From contig NC_043743.1 of the NCBI RefSeq assembly GCF_004337985.1, forward strand, positions 1,017,366 to 1,081,365: a stretch of 64,000 bases of DNA, given 5' to 3'. Below, in pieces: positions 11,144 to 24,626 of the stretch. Both the position numbers and the translations under genes were made by a program. The first letter of the stretch is position 1, and every line of letters starts with the position of its first letter. Below the pieces are notes generated by a model. That model did no database searches. It saw nothing but the letters and a program-made list of their open reading frames with translations, and was not told where the DNA came from. The DNA is from Pyricularia pennisetigena. Its lineage: Eukaryota > Ascomycota > Sordariomycetes > Magnaporthales > Pyriculariaceae.

Positions 11144-12792
11144 GTTGACAACGCGCCCCTCTCACTCTCCTGAGGGTGCAGTCGTACAATGAAGAGAAAT
11201 CGTGGGGGAAGGGCTTGGTCAATGCAGTCGGCAGCAACTTAGGAACTTTGAGGAAAAAAAAAAAAAAAGAATTGCGGTTCCAAGTTAGGGCTAATAATAT
11301 GGACGAGGTAGAAAATATCAAGAGCACCGCAGCAAGACCGAAAGAAATTATGAGAGAAGATATAAACAAGAAGAGGGAGAAAAATACCAAGGCCGAACGG
11401 AAGAAAAGAAACCGAGCGGGAGACCAAAGAATGAGGACAAGGCCGCCTGCGGTTTGCTTGGCCCGCGGAACCGAGAAAACAGAATGAGGGAGGTGCTTCG
11501 GTTTTTCTTGGCAAATCGTTCGGTGCTTTGAGAAGGCGCACAGGCATTCTAAAGTGAGCAGCATGACCCCAGATCAAGCGGGGGGACCTGTTATTTCTGT
11601 ATCGAGGCTTTTTTACCCACCAACTACGATGGTACTGCAGGCCATTCATTATGTGGGAAGTACTATAATTAATTACACAGCCGATCCCCATGTTTTAGCA
11701 GCATGGCCAATTCAAATGTGCTGGCATCCATCTACTAAGTCTAAAGATTTATCCGAGAAAGTTAAACCAACTTTGTTCTACTAAGTTATGTCTGCAAAGA
11801 ATTCGCCGCAAGGTCTTCCCTGGACCGTGGGCATACTGAGCCGAAGAAATGGTGGCGAGACCCGACATGCACGATTAATTAAATTAGATTGATCCGGAGA
11901 ATTGATTGCTTTTACAGACTCCCAGACGCTGCCTGGCCGTGGACATAGCCTTTAAAATGGGGGTTTCTCATCATTATGCTACACTGCTTAGTTAATGTAG
12001 ATCTAGGTTCGTGATTTTCCTTAGTTCCATGATTTTTTTTTTCACACCATGTTGGTCTACCCGGGGCACCAAGTGTACCAGCTGGTTGGTAACTGTAACA
12101 ATACCACAAGCTCTAACCATACAGTAAGTAAGTACATGGATATGGGTCCGATCAGGGTCTGCTTGCTGACAAGGGCCAAGGCGAGCTTTCTTTCCTGTCT
12201 CGGCAATTTTGTTCCGTTTTTATTACGCGGCGAAAACAAGAAAAATAATCTGGTGTGAGGTTGAAATGTGGGGTAGATAACAGGAAAAGAAGAAAAGGAC
12301 AGCAAAGTCAAGATTGACGGGTGTACTGATCTGCAGATTTTCCTGCATATCTACTTTATCCAAGCAAGCCAAATTCCAATACCAAGAATTTGTGTTCGGA
12401 CCCGCCACATCCGTCCAATGCTCCTTTGGGATTGAGCGCGTGCGTGCTCTTGTTGTTGAACCGAGGCATTTCTCCAGAACTGCTACCCCGGAATTGTGCT
12501 TGCACATTACTCTGCCTAGTCCTCGTCCTAGCTGTAGTAGGTATAGGCGGACGCTTACGGTAGCTAAGGTAGTTGCTAGTTAGTTGAATCAACACTGCAC
12601 ACGACTCGAGATTCATACCAGGGTTTCTGCTCGATCCCCTCCCTTGCCAGTCATGCTTTCAAACACCCCAGAAGCGAGCCGTTCCGAGCCCGTTCAGTGA
12701 CCCACTATAGCCTATCACTTGTGCAGGTCAGACACGATAAAGAGAGAGGAGATCAAAAAAAAGGGAGAGATTGACTACACCAGAACTAGACA

Positions 12793-12793
12793 N

Positions 12794-12832
<39 letters not shown>
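12793..12832. repeat. 39-nt poly(A) with one adjacent N
   Basis: One undetermined base at 12793 followed by 39 consecutive A. The length is probably unreliable. Confidence 0.9.
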
Positions 12833-12834
<2 letters not shown>

Positions 12835-13119
12835 AATCGATCAAGTCTAGTCTAAATTGATTAAACCAGCACTAGAACTCTGAACAGAAGCATTGATTTC
12901 ACGTCACCAACAGCGCCAAGCAATTCCGATCGACGACGCGAGTAGATTACACAGCAAGACAGCTGGCTTCTTTTCGTCGTGCCGTCTCAACTTGCCCACC
13001 TTTCACTTTGAAGCTCGTCTCTTGTTTTCGTATTCTTCTCGGTGTCAATCCTCAGGATCATAGATAGATAGCTTGGATGATGGCTTGACAAATCAAGGTT
13101 TCGAAGGCGTCGATTAATT

Positions 13120-13144
<25 letters not shown>
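13120..13144. repeat. (GA)n microsatellite
   Basis: About twelve GA units in a spacer. Confidence 0.9.
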
Positions 13145-13151
<7 letters not shown>

Positions 13152-13768
13152 GAATATAAAAAAAAACAAAAAAAGTCCTCGCCTTCATCAATCTGTCTGA
13201 AATTTGCGTATCATGCCGACGCCAAGATGTTGAGATGTTTCCGTTTCAAAACCCCTCGGGCTGAACCCCGTACCACTCGCCCTACAGGGTTCTATCCCGT
13301 TTTGGCAATTGGATTACTTGGAATTTACACCCCTACCGACCACTTGTTAATAATCCAAACACCACGCATAAACATCAGCAGCTCTATAATAAGCTGTTAT
13401 AAAAATAGTATCTTATTGCTTGGAAGCGTTCATGTTTGTTTTCTTAACCAAACGTTTCACAAACCCTCGCATGTTTACCGTGCTAATCCCCAGGACAAAA
13501 GAAAAAAGAAAAAAAAAAAAAAAACCGACAGGAGAACCACCAACGACATTTCATCTTAACTATCCAAAAGCCATGAATATTTTTCTTTTTTTGGGTCCTC
13601 TCTCCGGATGTAACCGTATTTACTCAGTCCACTTTGATCGCCTGGCACCTCCGCCTCCAGCAACTCAAGAACCCGAAGAGCTCCTATTATTCGTAAATGA
13701 TTATACCAGTGTGTACACGTTTAATATTATATATGCCCAAGTTACAGCGAGCCTCGTTGACAACCCAC

Positions 13769-16700
13769 TCAGTAAGTTCCTCTAATTTTGGCGTAAAGTT
13801 CCGAGTCAAGGAAGTTATAGTTCGGATCGAGCTCGCAGAACGGATGCTGTGATAGCAGCTTGTTTGCTGTTGGACGGTCGTGGGAATCGCTAATAGGTAG
13901 TGAAAATCATGGCGTCAGTTTGAACCCAATGACAATATACAGACCGAAGTCATGAGCCAGGGAAACATAAGAAAAATAATAACTCACACTGTGAAGCAGT
14001 CCATCATGAAAGCCACCGCGATGGGGCTGATGGTGTCTTGCACGTCTTCCGGAATAGGTGGGATTTCGCCGTTCGCAATCTTATAAATCGCACCGACGGC
14101 TTCTTCCTTGGCCCACGGCCTGCGACCCGCAAACATCTCCAGAACCACGCAACCAAGCGACCAAATGTCCACCTTTGCCGAGTATCCCTCGCCCTGCGAC
14201 CGGATAACCTCGGGTGCCATCCAAAACACGGAGCCCTGCATAGAGTTGGACTTGTCGTTGCCATAAATGTTGTCCGTCTTCTTCGAAATACCAAAATCAG
14301 AAATCTTAGCTGTGCCGTCCACGTCGAGCAAGATGTTGTCCGCCTTGAGATCACGGTGCAAGATGCCCTCGCGATGAAGGTATGCCAGACCCGACAGCGT
14401 CTGCCGCGTGAGCGATTGCACCACTGACTCCTCAAACTTGCCGTTCTTGCGCAGACACGACCCGATGGAGCCACCAGAAATATACTCTAGGAAGATTGAA
14501 ATGCTCGTCTCCTTCCGCTCGCAACCCAGGTACTGCACAATGTTCACATGGTCCAGATGCTGCATGGTCTCGATCTCTTGGTCAAGAGCCGCAACAAGCT
14601 CCTTCATGCGCTTCTTGTCGCCGGCTGCTGCTCGCGGGTTGACCTCGACCTCCTTGACCGCCAAGAACTCGCCGGTAGTGGCGTTCATACCCAGGTATAC
14701 TCGTCCGTAAGTGCCCTTGCCGATCAGTTGACCCTTGAACCAGCGGAAAGTGGTCGGGTGCTTCGGGGCTCCCCGCGACGAGGACGAGATAGAATCCTGT
14801 GGGATGTATGGCACCAGCATCGAGTCCCTGTTAGGTCGAATTTGTACAATGTTTGCATTAAACATCTTGGTCGACTTGCGTCGCAATAGCGCCGAGGACG
14901 TGTTCTGGGTAGGCTGGCTCTCATTGGCAGGGCCACCGCTTGAGCGGCTCAAACCATGCGGTGCTGCCATCGACGTCTGCGTATATCGTTTGTGCGCCTC
15001 GTGTGCACCTCTGGCTTTCTCTCGAATGGACTTCATTCTTCCGAGACCGCCGGAGCGGCGCACGCTGCGTTGAGCCAGGCTCTGGAAACTGGGTGGGCGC
15101 TCGAGCGCCTTCAGCGTAGACTCGTCCGAGCCAAGCGTGTCACTTTCGTTGTACATTGATTGCACCCTCGATGGAGGAAGAGAGTTCAATGGCGTAGCGC
15201 TGATCTGTAAATGGCCAGGTGACTGTGTCTCATCAACCTCGGCGATGGGAGAAGGTGCCGCTGGTGTTCCGTCAATGTTTTGCTCTTGGTCCCCTTCTTC
15301 GAGGACCGGCTGATCAACATCCATTCCAGGGAAGAAGTCCTCGAGGTTGTTGATAAGCGCTTCAGCTGGCGGACGGTTGGCCCACACATCCATCTTGAAA
15401 GATTTCCGTCTTCCCAGCTTGCCATCCTCAGAGTCCCACCTATCTGACTTGGGCGTCCGCCTCTGTAGCCCCGAGTCATCGTCATCATCGCCAGTGCGGG
15501 CGGACTGAGGCGAGTTGAAGGAGACAGATTTTCGATCCCTTGTGGTGTTGACAGTGAGAGCTGGCCGTTTGCCATCCCCGCTGTCCGAAGGGTCAAAAGT
15601 CACAGAGGCTCGCGATTTTGCTTTCTTCATCGAAGCTTTGCGGGCCGCAATAGGGATGACAAAGAGGCCATCGTCAGAGTCGTCGCCCGAGTCGTCGTCA
15701 GACTGAGCCTCGTTTTGTGCCGTGGACGGCGCTGGCCTGTCGAAGCTAACTTCGGGTTCTGTGAAATCAATGTCAGGACCAGACAATGTCCTCCTGTGAG
15801 TCTCCGTCGAAAAGGCAGGAGGGGCGCCGAAACCCCGTGGGGGTGAGTTCGGTTCCTGGTAGGCGGCGAAGTTGGCGGGCATTTGGGAGATAGGAGACAA
15901 ATCTCCGGCGGTTTGCGAGCGAGGAAAAGCAGCTGCATCCGTTAGTTCAGTGCTCAAAAGACTACTACGCCTGGAATCAGACCACCCATCTCCGCGCAAG
16001 CGGCGTGTGCCATTGGGTGAGTAGTCTGGTATAATGAAAGGAAGATTGCCACGACTCCAAGTGATAGATCCAGGTGACCCTGATGGTATACTGTCAAGGC
16101 CAGACCCGGATCCACGCTGCCCAGTGCCAGGTGTCACTATGGCCTGCGAACTCTTACCTCGATTGTCAGGTGGCACGAAGTCTCGGCCACCAACTGGGGC
16201 AGTCGCAACGCGATAGGGGGGTGAAGGTTTCCCAGGTACGTTGTTTGCACTGACGCCTCTGCTGGGAAGAGCAACTCCACCCATGTTTCTGCCCATGTCC
16301 ACCAGGGCGCCGGTAATGCCTCCCATGGGCTGGGAGCCCGACATTTGTTGTCTTCGGCGGTCCTCGGACATTTCTTTCGGCGAAGTACTCGTGCCCACAC
16401 CTGAAGGTACGCGCTGAGATGGGTACCCTTCCATACTTCCCTGGCCCCTTCTTTGGCCCGTCATCAATGAGTTCACTCTGTTCAACGTGGCCGAGGGGGC
16501 AACCGGTGGAGCAGGAGCGTTGCGACTCGGGAACATCCTGTCTGTGTTTTTGTCCTCGTAGGGAGAGTGGCGAGGCGTATCGAAATCGACCGGCTTGCCT
16601 ACAATTCCAATACCCTCGGTCGAGGGGCTCAGCCCATTATTATTGCTCTCAAGTTTAGCCTTACGTATAGCAAGATATTCCCGGCCTTTTCGGTCAATCT

Positions 16701-18773
16701 CTGCTTTGTACTCCCTTTGAGCTCTAAGGCGTGCCTCTTCTGATAAGTCGTCCTTCGAAGTGTTTTGCCTCGACATGGAAGCCGAGGAGCCAAATTTGTG
16801 TCGTTGCCCAGTCTCACCCGCCAGCAATGTCGACTGCTGTGACATGGGTGGGGGCTTGACAAACAACTTTAGCGTGCCTTCTGCGTCCGCTCTGGACCTT
16901 TTGTGGTTCATTAACTGATTATCGTCCAACGGTTGGCTGTGATCGCTCTTCCCAAGTTCGGTGAGATAGAACTCAACCCCGTCTTCATCTTGAATGCCCA
17001 AGCCCTTACTGATCTCAGACCTCAGATCAAGAACAGTCTCGACGTCTGTCACATCTACCATTCTATAGTTCCAGCCATCAGCTGTGGCCAGAAGGTAGAT
17101 GCTGCCGCCGGGCCTCTTAAACCGTAGGTGGAATTCATCCAGACCAAGACCGTTTCTATACATCTGTGGACTTAGCGGTGTGTCACCGTTCGGTGAAGAC
17201 AGGTTACCGTCTATATCTTTGGCCTGCATGCGTTGTCTGAACGGTAGCTTGGTGTCCCTGGCACTAACAGGCGAGTCGGTGCCGGCCGAGTTTTCGCCCA
17301 AGTCGGATGGAGATTGCCGCGCGCCACGGCCGTTGATGAGCTCGTCAAGATTACTGTTGCTCATCATCTTTTGCGCGTCTGCAGGTATGCCGGAGCCATA
17401 TATAGCTTTGACCGAGTCGGTACTGTTTCTCACGTTGCCGAACCTACTTGAATGTGGTGATAGAGACAATGTTGACGATTTTGGAGTTGATGATGCCATG
17501 ACCGGATTCGGACTGGCGGCAGGACTGTCCCCATTCAATTTTGGGCTGCTATGGCGATCAATGTCGATGTTCTTGAGTACGCCCCTGTGGTTGGAGAACG
17601 AGGAACCATCGGGGAACATGGGTATCGTGGTTGATCGGGACTGAGAACCGGGTGTCTTCGTTATGGGAGTCTATGTGTAAGCCAGCGTTTGTTATTATCA
17701 AAGAGGGGGGGTTGTGGAAGTGTATGTCCACTCCATGGAGTCCTTACATTGGGAGAATCGCTGCCATCATGTCCGGTGCCCTTTTCATTCCCGCGAGAAT
17801 TGACGGATCCTTGCCTTCCGTGTGAACTTGAGACCCGGGCCGAGTCTGGTACAGCTCGGGCGTGTACGAGGCCACGGATGAGGCGCCGCATACGTTTTCC
17901 TTCTTCGCGCTCCCGTGGCTGATCCCAGCCAGTTCCGCTTGCGGTGCAAACTTTGGCAAGTTTGGGGTACACCTGTTGATGCATCATGCCAAAGTTGCCC
18001 CGGCCAAAGTGTCCACTGCCAAGCTCAAGAAACTGTGCACCATGGATGTTGAGGCTCTTGAACGTTTCTTGCCAGTCCCGGGAGAAACTGTTCATTTGGA
18101 GCCAGGCGATGACTTTATCAAGCGTCCAGGCGGCGGTTATGTCGCTAGGAATGCCAGGAACATTACTGCTGGACTGGGTGCCCGTAATACTCGCCGAATT
18201 GTTTCTCCGTGTTCTCTCCTCTGCGGGAGGGTTGGACTGAACATTGTCGTTGACCGATGCGGTATTCGTGGACGATGATGACGTTGTCTGCCAGGTCTGT
18301 GAAGACCCCATTGTTTCCTGTTCCAAATCGAAGCTCAAGTCTGGCATAAAACCATCAAACATAGGATCTTGTCCAGGGTTGTATGTATCTGACATTGGGG
18401 CGTCGGTCTGTAGCGGTGGTGGGGGTATGTTGAGGCCTGGCGCGGTGGCAGCGTGAGCCTGGGGATTATATTGCTGGATAGGCGCCTGAGCGTACATGCC
18501 GGACCTGTTGTCGTAAGCTTGCCGAGGCGTCGGGACACCACCCCAGGCCCCATTCCACGGGGCTTGCGGATTTAGTGCGCTTGCCGGAGGAGGCCCGGGA
18601 GGGGGAGGGGGCGGAGCGCTCGCACCCAGATTGGGAGTGGTCTGATATCGGTTCAATGGAGGTGGTGGAGGAGGTACGAAACTCATCTGCTGGTGCATCT
18701 GAGCCAGCGGCGGCGACATGGGCGGCGGCGGAGGCACCTGGTAGGGCCGCGATTGGCTACCGCCTGGATACAT
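13769..18773 (-). CDS. BCK1: Bck1/Mck1-type MAPKKK of the cell-wall-integrity pathway
   Basis: Three exons: 18773-17748, 17670-13988 and 13889-13769 (introns 77 and 98 bp), giving 1609 residues. It phosphorylates the MAPKK (Mkk) downstream of protein kinase C; in the rice blast fungus the orthologue is called MCK1. Order of domains: proline-rich N-terminus (polyproline runs in the first ~110 residues), SAM domain at about 205-255 (WTLDKVIAWLQMNSFSRDW), a Ras-binding/RA-like domain at about 523-600 (LRFKRPGGSIYLLATADGW), a long disordered serine-rich region, and a protein kinase domain at about 1320-1600. Kinase motifs present: GKGTYGRVYLG, AVKEVEVN, HRDLKADNILL, DFGISKK and MAPEVIRSQGEGYSAKVDIWS. 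The last exon is short but restores the conserved tail DSHDRPTANKLLSQHPFCEL and ends IRGTY. The start lies in a good context (accgccATG) after a pyrimidine-rich leader. Confidence 0.95.
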
Positions 18774-21406
18774 GGCGGTGGTTGTCCGCAGGAATGGCGA
18801 TAGAGAGAGTATGTGTGAAGGAGACGTGAACAGGAAGATCGTCGAGGGTCGACCTTTTGCGCCGCTCGGAGGTCACACAGCTGAAGGTCGGGGCTTCGAG
18901 CCAGGCAGGTTGGAAAAGAGAGGGGTAGAAAAACAACACAAAAAAAAAAAAAAAAGGAACGACTGATCCCGCCGGTCGATTGAGAAATGATTTTGAACCT
19001 CGAATTTCGAATGCAATCGTGAGATTCTCAAGGCGCGCTTTGAAATGATCTATTTGCTGAACGGGGCAGACCCTGCCCTCTGCGGGTCGATAAGGCTTCG
19101 GTGGGACGGGTGTGACGGCCGTGTACCAAAGCAAGCTAGCTAGCTGTGGACGACGGCCACGAGAGTCTTTTTGCTCTTGAATAACTTGATGACGATGTGA
19201 ATGGCGACGCTCTCCGACGTCGTCAGGCACACAAAGTGCAATCGACTCGTGGCAAGGAGTCGATGGGATTGAGTTTGTTACGACATGAGGCGCATGCTAG
19301 GGCCGACCGCAAACAAGCGCGCTGCTGGCGGCGCAGGCGTTGACATTTGTGGGCAAGCAGGCGTTGTGCAGGCCCAGATAAAACCACAAAGAAGGTAGAG
19401 GGAAACGTGAGGTTACAATCCCGATTGAGCTTGTGCGGACGATCAAACCAAACGACGGGACTAGCAGCGTTAGGTTTAGGTTTGATTTTTCGTAGAGATA
19501 TGGGATCCAAGGTGAGGAGGGCAACACGAAGCTGGGCCGAATAATTCTAAAGGGCCAGTCCACCCGACGACAACGACTAAGGCGCTTGTCTTGTGCTGAA
19601 GATGGTTGGTTGCGTCGTTCCCTCCGTTCCGGCTACGGGACATGCCTCGCCCAGGGTTTTGTTACCTCCCCTGCAGGTGGGCTGGGCTTGCTATGCAGTG
19701 ATTGGCGGTTGACAACAGACTTGTGTGGGTGGCGGCGGCAGGCGGCTTCTCCTAACTCAGCGGCGTCTTTGATGAGGAGGGGGCATTCACCTCAGAATTG
19801 CAGACTAAAGATTCGACGTAGAAGAGAAAAAAAAAAAAAAAAACAATAACAGGGGCTCGGGCTCGGCCGGTGGGTGCTCTGCAACGTTAGACGGACTATC
19901 AAGTAATTAAGGTACGAAGGTAGCATCCACTTCATTGACCTGTTTTGGTATCTTTACCTTTTCGCCGCGTAGCTCGCTTCAGGATTAACTGGCGACTCAG
20001 CAGCCAGTCCCAAGGGCGCTTATCTGCTGTTACACACTGCTACGCTTAGTTGTTCCTTTTGTCCCCTGCCACAGGATCGACCATCAGGCATTCCTTCAGC
20101 CAACAACAAGACGCAACCCCTCTTTGAGTTGAGGCTGGCTGGCTGCCGGAAACGATTAAAAAAAAGGTACAATTTGGCAAACTCGTCTTGTCACTGTGCC
20201 TGCTCCTGGTTCAATGCAGGAATTTTTTCTTCTACCGGTACCTACATAAATACCCCGAGGTACTAGGGGATTTGATCTTTATGTCCATCACGACAGCCAC
20301 TGCTGCTTTGTACCTAGTCTAGTTCGAACGCGGCCGCGCAATATTATCAAGCTAGGTTACCCCATGTGGGGGTGAAGGAACAACATGCGACGTTTGAGGC
20401 TTTGGGCACAAAGAAGTAAAAAAGCAACATGATCCTGGTGAGCTTCTGACCCAAACCAATGCAACGGCCCCCGCAACAAATGCAATGAAACAGGATTCCC
20501 CTTGAGAAAAGGACCCTTTTCCCGCCAACTTTTGATGTGTGTGACTAGGCCGCTGCAACTGGCCAACAGCCAGCCGCTCGGCGGGGTGTGGTTGTCACCA
20601 ACGGCATCTCACATAATTAACAGTAAGATGCTTTTAATAGCATGTACCACCAGGGCTAGATACCTTGGCTATAATTCAAAGTGATATACCGGACCCTCAT
20701 CAACCCCATATGTCCACCCGGTCCGCCAAATGACGTTGTAATTATTGTAGTACTCAAACATGGCAAAGTGTCGATTATCGAGCTTTACCAAGAACGTCCT
20801 TTTTTCTCGTTGGTCGATCCATCCAATCTTTTGCCAACAGCGTCCCATCATGTATCAAGCAACCAGCACGCTGTTTCGAAAAAGCGAGCCGATAAAGACT
20901 TTTGTGGATCGGACGTTTATTATCAAGGACGGAACATTGGACGACGTGTACACACATCCCCATATTACGCTTGCCCCCTCCGCAGGACAAGGCACTTGCA
21001 CAGAAAAAGTTAAGTCGTTCCCCAAGAAGTTCGTCCCACAAACAGCTGCATCATCGGGTCTGGACACGGGCACAGGCCCCTTGCGCGCAATGACTACCAA
21101 CCTAGGTAGAAAAGGGAGCCAAGATCCTTTTTTTTTTTTCTCTCCCTCTCTCCCTCTCTTCTTCAGGTGATGTACCATATCTATGTATTGCTATCACGTA
21201 ATAAGACAACTTTTCGTGATCCTCTACAGTTCGTACCGCGAAACATATGTCGAAGGAATTTTCGTCCATTTTCCAGACGAGGCCGGCAGTTAGACTACTT
21301 AAAGTTGCTATGCGCCGCACCGTGCACCAATCAGTCCAAAGCGGAAGCTTGAGCTATAGCTAGCTTCACTCTGTGCAGAAGACATATGGCCAGGAGCTCA
21401 ACAATG

Positions 21407-21448
<42 letters not shown>

Positions 21449-22087
21449 TAAAAAAAAAAGAAAGAAAGAAAGAAATCATGGCAGCATCTGTCTGTCCATG
21501 ATCCGTCCACTGGTGTGCACACCATTTAAACTCGGCGCTGTCATTATTTAGTAATACGTCGTACGTGGCATGTCCCCCGACTCATGCGATGATTGTTTGG
21601 ACGAAGCCCCTTACTAGGAAAATGGAAACTTCCGGCACTTTTAGTCGGGAAATTTATCCTGACTGCAAGTACAAGTTACTTGGGTGCCTGAGCAAGTAGG
21701 TGTCCTGTTCAAAGTAAACCAGTGTCGTCGTACCAGGGATGCATGAGTTGGTTGCGGCCCATCCATATGTCATGTTGTTGCGGGCGAGGAGAACATAGCT
21801 TAATTACTTATTTTGCCCAAATGTTATGTAATATTGGGTTACATACTTCCAAAATCCCGTAGGTCTGCAGTACTCAGATACAATGACAAACATGCATATC
21901 CTAGTATCACTCCCAGAGGGACTGTCATACATCCCTCTAGGTGTGCTTCACTCCTAGAGAGGGGAAAAAAAGTCGAAAAGGCATTATTTGTTTCTTTCAT
22001 CGTCTTTCAGTCATCATAATCCACAACCCCCCAAACACTCTGTGTGGGTCCCGGTATCTAAACCTCCCGACCCACCCCAATGCCCAT
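18774..22087. other. Long spacer: BCK1 promoter and GH5 3' region
   Basis: 3.3 kb with the pyrimidine-rich BCK1 leader (minus strand), (A)n runs, a (TAA)n tract and no convincing gene. A 60-codon minus-strand frame at 20669-20851 has some lectin-like character (see findings), but no complete gene can be built around it. Confidence 0.5.
21407..21475. repeat. (TAA)n followed by A run and (GAAA)n
   Basis: About fourteen TAA/ATA units (21407-21448), then an A run and four GAAA units. A compound microsatellite with no coding content. Confidence 0.92.
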
Positions 22088-24626
22088 CTACATGATGCTG
22101 CACTGGGATACGACAGTCTGTACCGCCTGGTAATATCCAGCATCAGGATCCGCGCCGGTCCCGTCCTCCCTGACGTTATGTGTCCGGATCACACCTTTGA
22201 TCTTGAGGCTCTGGTCGCCTTCGCCGTGCCACCAACGGAAGCGCTGCACAAGCGCGCCTTCCGAGTCGTCGCTGCCAATCTCCCACTTGCCTGACGAGAC
22301 CTCAACGATGCAGTCGTCCTTGGGGAAGTGGTAATCCGGTAGGAACACGATCGTCGGATTGCCCTCGCTTGACGTCTGGACGGCTTTGGCAGCTCTGATT
22401 TCCAGGTGAAATTCGCACTTGCGAAGATCGAACCCATACTTGGAGATGCTTCCCGCCACCGCGACTGGGGAGGGCCTAACAAAGGCCTCGGCGGCGCGGT
22501 AGCCTGGTGCGGTTTTGATTTCAGGGGCCGATGAGCTGGGAACTGCCGAGATTGACGGCGAGGTGAGTGTCTGCCGAAGGTTCGTTGGTGTGATCGGCGT
22601 ACCGTCCTCTATCCCACTCTGCTCCGGCTTTCCTTCCTGGTTGCTGTTCTCCTTGACCAGGCTAGCTGTTGACTGTCCGGTTTCGCCCATAGCTGGCGGC
22701 AAGGGAGACACAGGCAACGGCTTATCGTCGAGCGAATATACCGACAGGTCCTCGCCGTTCCACTGGTCACCATACTCGTGATCATTCTGTAGATAAGAAA
22801 GTTAGAAGTGGCTCAAGCAACGGTGCATGACATTAACAAGTTGACTTACTTTGGCGCAATAAACCCAGAGAGTGTAGCCCTCCATAGGTGCTCCCTCTAC
22901 AGCAAAATGATTGGCATCCATAGCAGCCGACTGGCTCGAGTAGTTGCCGCTCTTGTACGCAGCCTTGTTGTCCATGTCGTAGGGAATGCCGAATTCAGTA
23001 AGAATACAAGGATGGTTACCCATGTAATCCAAGCCTTCCTGGCGAATGGCGGCGAGCTGCTCGCGGAAACAGTTGCGCACCGCGGTCTCACCCACCCGAA
23101 TAGCAAAAACGGGACTTAAATAGCGTCCGCGCAACACACCCAGTACGTCCACATTCCACCACTTCCAGCTCTTGGTCATAAGGGTGATGCCATCGTAGTA
23201 GTGCGGCGCATACACCATGTTGTTCTCGTCATCAGCGGTACCTTTAATGCTTGGCGGAAGCTCCAGCACAGGAGGCTGAAGGATAAAGGTGGCTTCCTTG
23301 TGATGCTGCCGCACCGTGTCACGATACACACGGGCATAGTCCATAAAGTAGGTGTTTGTGAAGACATGGTGATCAATGACCTCTCCAGTCCTTGGGTTCT
23401 TTTGGAAATAGTCCTTGCGCAAGAGCTTATCTGTAGCAGGGTCCCAAACTCCGTGCTGCGCCCACAAACACTCGCCGAGCTTCCACCCGGGGTCTCTTGT
23501 ATACTTGTAGCGAGATTCATCATAGTCTGCAGGCAACCATGCGATCTCGCCTTTGGGATCTACCAAAGTCCTCCCAACCTTGTAAGGACCCAAGCTGCCC
23601 ATATCCCAAGTGTCGACCTCTGTGGATCTGCCAAGGCCAGTAAGCATGGCCTGCCATATTGTTGGACTGGTACCCTTCTTGAGCGCCTGCTCTTTGGGGA
23701 TGACACTGATGTCTTCGTATCCAATCATGCCCTTGTTGGGTTCGTTGAGCGTCTCCCATCCAAAGACGACCTCGTTCTCAATATCTCCAGCCTCGTGTAT
23801 GCGCATGGCAAGATGGGATATGGCCTTCATAAAATGGCCCTGGAGGTAGTCCTGAATGTTTACCCCGTCGATTATGCATTTGGGTGCAAAGTCCTTGCCA
23901 GCAAAAAAGAGTGTGAACATGGTGGCAGCCGCCAGCCTAAAGTAATTCGTCGACCAAATCATCTTGGGAAAGTTGGTTGGCTCTGGATACGTGTTGTGGA
24001 CGATAGCCGCTTCCGTTGCCGCAAATGCTTCAGGGTTGAGACCTGCGGCGTACAGAGTCCACATTGGGGCGCCTGAGCCTCCGGAGAATCGTGACCACTA
24101 TGCAGAGGCACCATCTCGTTAGAACATGCATCCAACAAAGTGAGGAGGCAAGCTTCATGCCAGCGACTCAACATACCACATCCTGATGAGGGTCCATGAA
24201 GACGTAGAAGCCATAGTTTTTTGCTATTCTGAGAATCTCAATGGTATGTTGTATCCATTCCTCGTCGTATATCCCTGGGCCGGCGGCCTCGATAGCCTCC
24301 CATGTAAAGATGTATCGTATAGTGTTGTAGCCGAATCGCTTGAGCCGGGCAAAATGAACGTGGGCTTCATTTTGGGGGAACGGTCGTTCCCTGAAATCAA
24401 TGTTGTCTCCATCGAAGAAGTCTTTGGCTACGTGCGATGGCTGATCTGGGGTGCTCGGAAACTTGGCGTCGGCGGCAACATTGATGCCTCTGAGGATGAT
24501 CTGGCGCCCGTGTTGGTCGAGGAATCCGCCGTCCTTGATTAAAAGTCGTAGAGGAGCCATTGGGGCTGAAGCACGCACATGCACGGCGGGGACTGAACGA
24601 GACGGAACAGGAACTGAAATTATCAC
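22088..24626 (-). CDS. GH5 (subfamily 12-type) sterol/ceramide beta-glucosidase
   Basis: Three exons: 24626-24177, 24097-22850 and 22786-22088, 798 residues. It resembles the fungal EGCrP group of GH5 enzymes, which cleave glucose from glucosylceramide (EGCrP1) or ergosteryl glucoside (EGCrP2). Sequence alone does not let me choose between them. Visible motifs: GFLDQHGRQIILRGINVAADAKFP near the N-terminus, DPHQDVWSRFSGGSGAP across the first exon junction, the acid/base in WETLNEPNKG (Glu269) and the presumed nucleophile in ILTEFGIPYD (Glu518). The usual GH5 C-terminal beta-sandwich follows (from about residue 645). There is no signal peptide, in keeping with intracellular members. The ATG at 24560 (MAPLRLLIKDGGF) fits family N-termini better than the one at 24626; both are in frame. 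Confidence 0.9.

Larger units (their letters stand above)
11144..13768. other. Spacer: GH47 promoter and BCK1 3' region
   Basis: No supported gene. The minus-strand leader of the mannosidase contains an A run on + at about 11256-11269. A 39-A homopolymer (12794-12832) next to a single ambiguous base (12793) and a (GA)n tract (about 13120-13144) are the only obvious structures. The open frames here are short, overlapping and unlike any family. Confidence 0.55.

Noticed and set aside
23201..24076. 291-codon + strand frame
   Set aside because: Antisense shadow of the GH5 glucosidase exon 2.
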